Assembly: GCA_003250135.1 (NCBI GenBank)
Contig: QKHF01000263.1
Location: forward strand, 1 to 15,887
Reading direction: 5' to 3'
DNA length: 15,887 bases
Source of the DNA: Paracoccaceae bacterium
GTDB taxonomy: Bacteria > Pseudomonadota > Alphaproteobacteria > Rhodobacterales > Rhodobacteraceae
Shown: positions 1 to 6,416 of the stretch, in pieces
Layout of the letters: every line of letters begins with the position of its first letter
How positions within the stretch are numbered: the stretch's first letter is position 1
Made by a program: the position numbers and the translations under genes
Notes under the pieces: model-generated
What the model saw: only the letters and a program-made list of their open reading frames with translations
What the model was told of the DNA's origin: nothing
Database searches by the model: none

Positions 1-1
1 G

Positions 2-871
2 GGCTTCACCGAAACCGGGATTGAGGACGGGCTGTGCGTCGCCTTCGCCTGGCAGAGCCGCCCGCGCCCGCTGGCCAGCCTGATCGGCGCGGCGCGCAAT
101 CATTTTTCCGCCGCCTATGAGCGCGCGCCCGCCGCCGCCGACGCCTTGCTGAGCGTGATCCGCACGCTGCGCGCGGCGCGGCCGGACGCCGAAATTGACC
201 TCTTTTGCCACTCGCTGGGCGCGCGGGTCGTCCTTTCGGCGCTAAAGCGCGCGGCCGCGTCGGGCGAGGCGGACGCGCTCGGCCGGGTGATTCTGCTGGG
301 CGGCGCGGAATACGCCGGCGAGGCGCGCGCCGCCATGGCGTCGCTGGACCATCGCCCTGGCCCCTCGCGGACTCAGGTATTCAACATCATTTCGCGCGAA
401 AATGACCTCTATGACGCGCTGTTCGAGATATTCGCCCCCCGCGCCGGAGCGGGTATGCGGCCAAAGGGCGGCGCGCTGGGCCGCAACGGGCTGGGCGAGA
501 GGCGGGAGGACTGGATCGACCTGCAGCTCGATCACCCGGAATTCGGGCGCTTCCTGGCGGAGCGCGGCGCGCGGCTGGCGAGCGGACGCCGGGCCGCCTG
601 CCACTGGTCCTTCTACACAAGGCCAGGCGCGATGCGCTTCTATCGCCGCATCCTGCGCTGTCGGGAGGATTGGTCGATAGAGGCCCTCCGCGCCGCTCGG
701 GCGCCGGAGGCGATCGAGCCACGCTGGACCTCTCTGCGCGTCGTTCCCTCGACCCTGCTGGGTTTCTTCCCCAAGCCGAAGATCTCGGCGCGACCACGCC
801 ATGCGGCGCAACCGCTCGATTCGCGCTCGCCGGAGACCAATGAGCCTCTGGTCAGCGGCGCATTTGCCTGA
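2..871 (+). CDS. Alpha/beta hydrolase, 3' part (5' end outside window)
   Basis: The frame is open from the window edge, so the start lies upstream; 289 residues and a TGA stop are visible. The segment reading DLFCHSLGAR (Ser at visible residue 71) is a nucleophile elbow of the alpha/beta hydrolase fold, in the H-S-[LM]-G-x-R form seen in DUF900-type hydrolases. It follows a beta-strand-like stretch (AEIDLF) and precedes a helix (VVLSALKRA). A later strand (VILLGGAEYAG) and an NDLYD segment are compatible with the rest of the core, and HWSFY near residue 200 could supply the catalytic His. The last ~60 residues are basic, Pro-rich and probably unstructured. No signal peptide can be judged because the N-terminus is missing. 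Substrate is unknown; esterase or lipase-like activity is only a family-level guess. The gene converges on the TIGR02186 gene and the last 20 nt of the two frames overlap on opposite strands. Confidence 0.75.
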   Translation, partial: GFTETGIEDGLCVAFAWQSRPRPLASLIGAARNHFSAAYERAPAAADALLSVIRTLRAARPDAEIDLFCHSLGARVVLSALKRAAASGEADALGRVILLGGAEYAGEARAAMASLDHRPGPSRTQVFNIISRENDLYDALFEIFAPRAGAGMRPKGGALGRNGLGERREDWIDLQLDHPEFGRFLAERGARLASGRRAACHWSFYTRPGAMRFYRRILRCREDWSIEALRAARAPEAIEPRWTSLRVVPSTLLGFFPKPKISARPRHAAQPLDSRSPETNEPLVSGAFA

Positions 872-1670
872 ACGCCTCGGATGCGCCCCACCCGGCCAAC
901 AACGCCACGAGAATCGAAAGTATGCCGTAAATCAGCGGCTGGTCCTGCGCGGCCGTGTAGATCAGCCGCTCGAGCCCGGTTTTCCTGACGGCGATCACGG
1001 TCGAATACACATCCCGCACCCGCCCGCCGCGCACCAGAAACACCCGCGCGGAGTAATCACCCTCGACGATGTTGGCCGGCAGTTCGAACTGGGTGGAAAA
1101 AAGCGTCGGGCCCCGCAAGCGCACGTGCCCGGCGGACTCGTCGTAGAGGCCCTTGCGTTCGCGAAGCCGGATCACGGCGCGGCGAAATTCATCAACGTCG
1201 ACGCCGGCGAACGCTGCGATGCCCGCGAAGGAGACCGCCTTGTCGATGCTGATCTTGTGGTTCGTGTCGTCGACGGGCCGCAATATCTCCTCCAGCGGAC
1301 CGGTGGCCGCGACCGCGTAGAATGTCGGCGCCGAGGAGATGACGAGAGATTCCGCATTCGCCCAGATAATGCCGATCCGGTCCTTCTTGCGCACCGTGAC
1401 AGGCTTGGACGGCCCGGTGATCGAGACGATCACGTCGGCCGCAGGTTCGCCCTGCTGCGGAAACCAGTCGCGCTCAATGGCGCCGTAGACGAAGATCTTG
1501 GAGCCCTCGAAGGTCGCTGTGATGGCGACGTCCGTCTGGCTGAGGCCCGAGACGATGCGCTCTCGCTCGGGATCGTCGTAGGGGGCCGGTGCCGACGCAT
1601 CCTGCGCCGTGGCGTCGCTCGTCGACGCGCTGAGCAGCAGGGCGGCGACCGCGCCTATGGCCCTCGACAT
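852..1670 (-). CDS. TIGR02186 family protein, exported and membrane-anchored partner of TSUP transporter
   Basis: This 272-residue protein matches my recollection of TIGR02186, a family of unknown function usually encoded beside TSUP permeases in alphaproteobacteria. Residues 1-22 look like a signal peptide (hydrophobic AVAALLLSA, then an ATA|QD-type cleavage site). Residues 40-235 form a beta-rich extracytoplasmic region (for example TATFEGSKIFVYGAI and PADVIV-type strands). Residues 246-264 (LIYGILSILVALLAGW) are a single C-terminal transmembrane helix followed by a basic cytoplasmic tail (RQMRR). A periplasmic domain tethered by its C-terminus is therefore predicted. The ATG at 1670 was chosen because it lies 2 nt after the TSUP stop (TGATCATG), implying translational coupling, and because it gives a clean signal peptide. 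The frame stays open further upstream across the TSUP gene, but that is a shadow. The molecular role is not known; an accessory role in sulfur-anion or organic-acid export is inference from the neighbour. Confidence 0.8.
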   Translation of the reverse strand: MSRAIGAVAALLLSASTSDATAQDASAPAPYDDPERERIVSGLSQTDVAITATFEGSKIFVYGAIERDWFPQQGEPAADVIVSITGPSKPVTVRKKDRIGIIWANAESLVISSAPTFYAVAATGPLEEILRPVDDTNHKISIDKAVSFAGIAAFAGVDVDEFRRAVIRLRERKGLYDESAGHVRLRGPTLFSTQFELPANIVEGDYSARVFLVRGGRVRDVYSTVIAVRKTGLERLIYTAAQDQPLIYGILSILVALLAGWGASEAFRQMRR

Positions 1671-1672
1671 GA

Positions 1673-2587
1673 TCAATGCCCGGCGCTCCCGATCGAAAAA
1701 AGCTCGGCCGGTTTGACGACCAGATCGAACGCCAGCTTTCCGCAGACGACCAGCACCATCGCGGCGAGTAGCACGCGCATCTGCTCCGCCTTCAGCTTGG
1801 CGCCGATTCCGACCCCGATCTGCGCCCCGACCACGCCGCCGATCAGCAGAAGAAGCGCCAGAATGGCGTCGACCGTGTGGTTCGTGGTGGCGTGCAGCAG
1901 CGTCGTCAGCCCGGTGACGAACATGATCTGGAACAGCGAGGTGCCGACCACCACGTTGGTCGGCATGCCCAGAAGATAGATCATCGCCGGGATCATGATG
2001 AAGCCGCCGCCGACGCCCATGATCGCCGCCAAAAGGCCAACCGCCGCCCCGATCACGAAGGGAGGAATGGCCGAGATGTAGAGCTTGGACTGCCGAAACC
2101 GCATTTTCAGCGGCAGCCTGTGGATCCAGTTGTGACCGTGCTTGGGCGAAGTTTTTACGCCGCGCCGGTTTTTTCGCAGCGCGACAATGCTCTCGAAGAA
2201 CATCATTCCGCCGATCGAGCCCAGAAAGATCACGTAACAGAGCGAGACCAGAAGCTCGACCTGGCCGATGGATCGCAGAAACGCGAACAGCTGCACGCCG
2301 AAGATCGAGCCGACCACGCCGCCGACGAGCAACACCAGCCCCATCTTGAAATCGACCGTCTTGCGCCGCCAATGGGCCAGCACGCCGGACAGAGAGGAGG
2401 CGACGATCTGGTTGGACTGCGTCGCCACCGCGACCGCCGGCGGAATGCCGATGAATATCAGCAGGGGGGTCAGCAGGAAGCCGCCGCCGACGCCAAACAT
2501 GCCGGAGAGCACCCCGATGCCGCCGCCCAACCCCAACAGAAGGAAGGCGTTTACAGAGACTTCGGCGATGGGAAGGTAGATCTGCAT
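1673..2587 (-). CDS. Sulfite exporter TauE/SafE (TSUP) family permease
   Basis: This 304-residue polytopic inner-membrane protein has the internal duplication that defines TSUP transporters: GMFGVGGGFLLTP at residues 29-41 and AIMGVGGGFIMIP at 188-200, each in the first helices of a half-repeat. About 8 hydrophobic segments are visible (roughly 13-35, 40-60, 82-103, 110-132, 170-192, 195-232, 240-262, 270-290). The basic loop at 137-168 between the halves is probably cytoplasmic. Family members move sulfite, sulfoacetate, taurine-derived or other organosulfur anions, but substrate cannot be read from sequence. The ATG at 2587 is preceded by GGAG (minus strand, 2596-2593) five bases upstream, which supports the start. 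It is the first gene of a two-gene unit with the TIGR02186 gene and is divergent from the glycosylation cassette. Confidence 0.93.
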   Translation of the reverse strand: MQIYLPIAEVSVNAFLLLGLGGGIGVLSGMFGVGGGFLLTPLLIFIGIPPAVAVATQSNQIVASSLSGVLAHWRRKTVDFKMGLVLLVGGVVGSIFGVQLFAFLRSIGQVELLVSLCYVIFLGSIGGMMFFESIVALRKNRRGVKTSPKHGHNWIHRLPLKMRFRQSKLYISAIPPFVIGAAVGLLAAIMGVGGGFIMIPAMIYLLGMPTNVVVGTSLFQIMFVTGLTTLLHATTNHTVDAILALLLLIGGVVGAQIGVGIGAKLKAEQMRVLLAAMVLVVCGKLAFDLVVKPAELFSIGSAGH

Positions 2588-2592
2588 GGCGG

Positions 2593-2596
2593 CTCC
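2593..2596 (-). promoter_or_regulatory. Shine-Dalgarno GGAG of the TSUP gene
   Basis: GGAG on the minus strand, with a 5-nt spacer (2592-2588) to the ATG at 2587. It fixes the TSUP start. No convincing -35/-10 pair was found for either direction in the 258-bp divergent region 2588-2845. Confidence 0.55.
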
Positions 2597-2845
2597 AGCT
2601 CTCCAATGGTGCTATACCGCGCAACCGCGGAAATCCAGACGACCCTCCTCATATTCGCGCGACAAGAAGCGCCCGTGCCCAACTCGCCACAAACATGGCG
2701 GAAAGAGCGCGCCGCCGCTCTGGAAAAACCTGTCCGGGGGCGCTATCCCTCGCTCAGGGCGCGCCTTTCCAATGACGCGCGGCCGGACGCGCGCGACCGC
2801 CCGCCGCGCGCGATGGACGAACAGGGCGAGGACGCCAGCGACCGC

Positions 2846-4069
2846 ATGATGACAGCGCCGCAACCCCGAGACATCTGGCCAGGCTCACGCCGGCGGGTGA
2901 TGCTGTACAGCCACGATACGTTCGGGCTGGGGCATCTTCGGCGCTGCCGGACCATCGCCCACGCGCTGGCCGCCAGCGATCCTGAGATGTCGGTGCTGAT
3001 CCTCACCGGGTCGCCCGTCGCGGGCCGGTTCGATTTCGCCTCCCACGTGGATCATGTGCGCCTGCCGGGCGTGGTGAAGCTGCCCAACGGCGAATACGCG
3101 TCGCACAACCTCGGCATCCATATCGAGGAGACGGTGCGCCTGAGGACGGCGCTGATCGCCTCGGCCGACGCCGCCTTCCAGCCCGACATGATCATCGTCG
3201 ACAAGGAGGCCGCCGGATTCCGGGGCGAGTTGCTGCCGACGCTGGAGGCCGCCAAACGGCGCGGCGCGACCCTGGTGCTGGGCCTGCGCGACGTCCTGGA
3301 CGACCCCGAAGCGCTGGCGGCCGAGTGGGCGCGCAAGGGCGCGATGCGGACCATCGAGCAGTTCTTCGATGAAATCTGGGTCTATGGCGTGCCGCAGATT
3401 TGCGAGCCGCTGAGCGGCCTCGGCGCGCCGCAAAAGGTGCTGAACCGGGTCAACTACACCGGCTATCTTCGCCGCGAGACGCCCGATCACTCGCCCGAGA
3501 TCGGCCTGACCCCGCCGCATGAGCCCTATGTGCTGGTCACCACGGGCGGCGGCGGCGACGGCGCGGCGCTGATCGACTGGGTGCTCTCGGCCTATGAACA
3601 CGATGCGGAGATCCCGCTTCACGCGGTGATTCTGTACGGCCCCTTCATGGCGGCCGAGAAGCGGGCCGAGTTCGAACGCCGGGCCGAGGCGCTGGCCGGC
3701 CGGGTGACCACGGCGAGCTTCGATTCGCGGGTGGAGCGCCTGCTGGCAGAGTCGGTCGGCGCGGTGGCCATGGGCGGCTACAACACGTTTTGCGAGATCC
3801 TGTCGATGGACAAGCCGGCGGTGATCGCGCCCCGCGTCGCGCCAAGGCGCGAACAGCTGATCCGGGCGGCGGCGGCCGAGCGGCTGGGCCTGGCGCGCAT
3901 GCTGCACCGGCCCCGCGACGGTGAGGAGCCCGAGGTGATGGCGCGCGCGATCCGCGGCCTCGCCACGCAGAAGCCGCCCTCGGCGATGGGTGTCGCGGGG
4001 CTCCTGAGCGGGCTGGACACCATCGTCGGGCGCGCCGCCGCGCGGTTCCATTCCCGCGCCAAACGGTGA
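2846..4069 (+). CDS. MurG-like GT-B glycosyltransferase (cassette gene 1)
   Basis: This 407-residue cytoplasmic or membrane-peripheral protein resembles family 28 (MurG-type) glycosyltransferases. The N-terminal domain starts with a strand and Gly-rich turn, VMLYSHDTFGLGHLRR (18-33), where MurG has its GGTGGH loop. The C-terminal nucleotide-sugar domain has TTGGGGDGA (232-240), then GGYNTFCE (310-317) and REQLIRA (335-341). These correspond to the GGS.GA loop, the S/G-x-x-x-T-x-x-E segment that contacts the donor ribose, and the nearby Q. Donor and acceptor are unknown. Start choice is uncertain: ATGs at 2813, 2846 and 2849 are all in frame, with only a distant GAGGA (2828-2832). The frame is open well upstream (an ATG at 2606 would add 80 residues), but conserved sequence begins only near residue 17. 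The stop overlaps the next gene's GTG (GTGA). It is a paralogue of the last gene in the cassette. Confidence 0.85.
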   Translation: MMTAPQPRDIWPGSRRRVMLYSHDTFGLGHLRRCRTIAHALAASDPEMSVLILTGSPVAGRFDFASHVDHVRLPGVVKLPNGEYASHNLGIHIEETVRLRTALIASADAAFQPDMIIVDKEAAGFRGELLPTLEAAKRRGATLVLGLRDVLDDPEALAAEWARKGAMRTIEQFFDEIWVYGVPQICEPLSGLGAPQKVLNRVNYTGYLRRETPDHSPEIGLTPPHEPYVLVTTGGGGDGAALIDWVLSAYEHDAEIPLHAVILYGPFMAAEKRAEFERRAEALAGRVTTASFDSRVERLLAESVGAVAMGGYNTFCEILSMDKPAVIAPRVAPRREQLIRAAAAERLGLARMLHRPRDGEEPEVMARAIRGLATQKPPSAMGVAGLLSGLDTIVGRAAARFHSRAKR

Positions 4070-5331
4070 CGCCGAATCTCACGCGGCTGACCGATAAGAC
4101 GGCCGCCGCGCCGCCGCTCGCCATCGTGGTCAAGGGCTATCCCCGCCTCTCCGAGACCTTCATCGCGCAGGAGTTCGCCGAACTGGAGAAGCGCGGATTC
4201 CGGTTCGAGATCTGGTCCCTGCGCGCGCCCTATGACCCGAAGTTTCACCCGATCCATGACGAGATCAAAGCCCGGCCACGCTATCTGCCGGAATACCTGT
4301 GGAACGCGCCGCTGAGGGTGGCTTGCAGCCTTGTCCATTGCCTGCGTCTGCCGGGTTTCGGAGCCGCCCTGAAGATCTGGCTGCGCGATCTTCGCCGCGA
4401 CCTGACCCCGAACCGCATCCGCCGCTTCGGTCAGGCCTGCGTTCTGGCGCGGGAGCTGCCCGCGGAGACGCGGTTTCTCTACGTCCATTTCCTGCACACC
4501 CCGGCCTCGGTCGCGCGCTATGCGGCGATCATGCGCGGGCTCGGCTGGGGCTTCTCCGCCCACGCCAAGGACATCTGGACTACGCCCGACTGGGAGAAGC
4601 GCGAGAAGATCGCCGACGCCGCGTTCGGCGCGACCTGCACCGCTTCGGGCGCGGCGCATTTGCGCGGGTTGGCCGACGATTCCGCCAAGATCGACCTCGC
4701 CTATCACGGGCTGGACCTGAGCCAGTTCCCGTCCCCGCCCGACCGCGCGGACCGCGAAGAGTCTGCGATCCTCCTGTCCGTCGGGCGGCTGGTGGAGAAG
4801 AAGGGCTATGATGATCTGCTGGAGGCTTTGGCTGGGCTCCCCGCCGGTCTCGACTGGCGCTTCGTCCATATCGGCGGCGGCGAGCTTTCGAAGCAGATGA
4901 AGGCGAAGGCCGACGCGCTGGGACTGTCCGACCGGATCGAGTGGCGCGGCAAGCGCGACCGCGAAGAGGTGATCGCCGCGATGCGCGAGGCGGACCTGTT
5001 CGTGCTGCCCGCCAAGATCGCCGCCTCGGGCGACCGCGACGGGCTGCCCAACGTGCTGATGGAGGCGGCGAGCCAGGACTTGCCGATCCTTTCCACCGCG
5101 ATCTCAGCCATCCCCGAATTCGTGCGCGACGGCGTCGACGGGCGTCTGGTTCCGCCAGGCGCGCCGGACAGGCTGGCCGCGGCGATCACGCAGGCGCTCT
5201 CCGACCCCGACGCATCGACGAAGATGGCGCGCTCCGCCCGCGCCCGGCTGTCAGCGGAGTTCGGCGTCGATGCGGGCATCGACCTGCTGGCGGCGCGACT
5301 GCGCGCAGGACTGGGAGACGCCGCCCCATGA
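4066..5331 (+). CDS. GT4 (group 1) glycosyltransferase (cassette gene 2)
   Basis: This 421-residue GT-B enzyme starts at GTG 4066, overlapping the previous TGA by 4 nt. The N-terminal acceptor domain has KGYPRLSETFIAQE (23-36), the 'P-x-x-SETFI' signature of exopolysaccharide-type group 1 glycosyltransferases (WcaL/AmsK-like), and HAKDIW at 166-171. The C-terminal donor domain has HGLDLSQF (214-221), SVGRLVEKKG (238-247), a VHIGGGEL turn (267-274) and DRDGLPNVLMEA (323-334), the segment that carries the nucleotide-sugar-binding acidic residue. The C-terminal helices complete the usual length. It probably transfers a sugar from a nucleotide donor to a cell-surface glycan or glycolipid precursor on the cytoplasmic face of the membrane. 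The exact linkage cannot be inferred. Its stop overlaps the next ATG (ATGA). Confidence 0.88.
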   Translation: MTPNLTRLTDKTAAAPPLAIVVKGYPRLSETFIAQEFAELEKRGFRFEIWSLRAPYDPKFHPIHDEIKARPRYLPEYLWNAPLRVACSLVHCLRLPGFGAALKIWLRDLRRDLTPNRIRRFGQACVLARELPAETRFLYVHFLHTPASVARYAAIMRGLGWGFSAHAKDIWTTPDWEKREKIADAAFGATCTASGAAHLRGLADDSAKIDLAYHGLDLSQFPSPPDRADREESAILLSVGRLVEKKGYDDLLEALAGLPAGLDWRFVHIGGGELSKQMKAKADALGLSDRIEWRGKRDREEVIAAMREADLFVLPAKIAASGDRDGLPNVLMEAASQDLPILSTAISAIPEFVRDGVDGRLVPPGAPDRLAAAITQALSDPDASTKMARSARARLSAEFGVDAGIDLLAARLRAGLGDAAP

Positions 5332-6416
5332 CCGCGCCCTGGACCGCCTATCTCACCCCGATGAAGCCGCCCGATCATCCCAACCCCTCGGGCGACCGGC
5401 GGCTGGCGCGGGTGTTCTCCCGCGCGCTGGACCTTGCGGGGAGGCGGCCTCTGCTGGTATCGCGCCTCAGGACGCTGGACATGAAGGGCGACGCGGACCG
5501 GCAGGCCGCGATCATCGCCGAGGCGGAGGCGGAAACGACCCGTCTGATCGAAGAGCACAGGGGCGATCCACCCCGCCTGATCTTCACCTATCACTGCTAC
5601 TACAAGGCGCCAGACCTGATCGGCCCGGCCTTGGCCGAAGCCTTTGGCGCGCCCTACGTCATCGCCGAAGGTTCGCGCGCGCCGGCCCGGCGCGAGGGAA
5701 GATGGGCGCGCTTCACAGCCCTCTCCGACGCCGCAATCGACCGCGCCGACGCCGTGCTCTGGATGAGCGCCCGCGACCTGCCCGCGCTGGAGGCGGAGAA
5801 GCCCGCGCGCCAGCGCCTGCGCCACGTCCCGCCCTTCGTCGCGCCCGGCGCGCCGCCGAAGCCGATGCCGGCGCCAGACCCTCTGCGGCTGGTCGTCGTC
5901 GCAATGATGCGCGACGGCGACAAACTCGCCTCCTACCGGGCGCTGGCCGACGCTCTGCCGCATCTCGACCGCGACTGGCGGCTGACGCTGGTCGGCGACG
6001 GCGAGGCGCGACCCGCGGTCGAAGCGGCGATGGCGCCCTTTGGCGACCGGGTGACGTTCCTCGGACAACTGGACGACCGCGGCGACGTGCGCGCGGCGCT
6101 GGATGGCGCCCATATCTTCGCCTGGCCCGGCGTGGGAGAGGCCTTCGGCATGGCCTATCTGGAGGCGCAGGCCGCAGGCCGCCCGGTGGTCGCCGAGAAC
6201 CGCCCCGGCGTGCAGGACGTCGTCGGCCCCTCGGGCCGCCTGACCCCGCCGCGCGATCCCGCCGCCTTCGCCGCCGCCATCGAGGCGCTGGCCGCCGATC
6301 CGGTAGCGCTGGAGACCGCGGGCGCCGACGCGCGGCGCTACGTGCTCGAAAACCACGGCGTCGAGGCCACGGCCCGCAACCTCGGCGCCTTCCTGCAAGA
6401 GGTCGCGCCATGGTGA
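5328..6416 (+). CDS. GT4 (group 1) glycosyltransferase (cassette gene 3)
   Basis: This 362-residue GT-B fold protein has a shorter N-terminal domain than gene 2. Visible elements are TYHCYYKAPD (87-96) and YVIAEGSRAP (110-119) in the N-domain, then the donor domain with LRLVVVAMMRDGDK (186-199), LTLVGDGEARP (219-229), VTFLGQLDD (242-250) and GVGEAFGMAYLEA (268-280). The last contains a clear E-x7-E motif (E271, E279), the GT4 signature for nucleotide-sugar phosphate binding and catalysis. The ENRPGVQDVV turn (290-299) is also typical. The ATG at 5328 overlaps the preceding stop (ATGA), and the C-terminus overlaps the phosphatase start by 7 nt. A longer open frame upstream is a shadow of gene 2. 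Substrate is unknown; by position it acts in the same glycan pathway. Confidence 0.85.
   Translation: MTAPWTAYLTPMKPPDHPNPSGDRRLARVFSRALDLAGRRPLLVSRLRTLDMKGDADRQAAIIAEAEAETTRLIEEHRGDPPRLIFTYHCYYKAPDLIGPALAEAFGAPYVIAEGSRAPARREGRWARFTALSDAAIDRADAVLWMSARDLPALEAEKPARQRLRHVPPFVAPGAPPKPMPAPDPLRLVVVAMMRDGDKLASYRALADALPHLDRDWRLTLVGDGEARPAVEAAMAPFGDRVTFLGQLDDRGDVRAALDGAHIFAWPGVGEAFGMAYLEAQAAGRPVVAENRPGVQDVVGPSGRLTPPRDPAAFAAAIEALAADPVALETAGADARRYVLENHGVEATARNLGAFLQEVAPW

Noticed and set aside
172..179. Signature change LSGGL in the first ATPase domain as a sign of a degenerate site (residues 172-179 of the ATPase)
   Set aside because: OppD/DppD-type proteins commonly vary the fifth signature residue (for example SGGM), and the Walker A, Walker B and switch His are intact.
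1671..2624. Upstream extension of the TIGR02186 frame through the whole TSUP gene (590-codon open frame)
   Set aside because: The extension is the out-of-frame shadow of TSUP. The ATG at 1670 gives a signal peptide and a 2-nt coupling distance.
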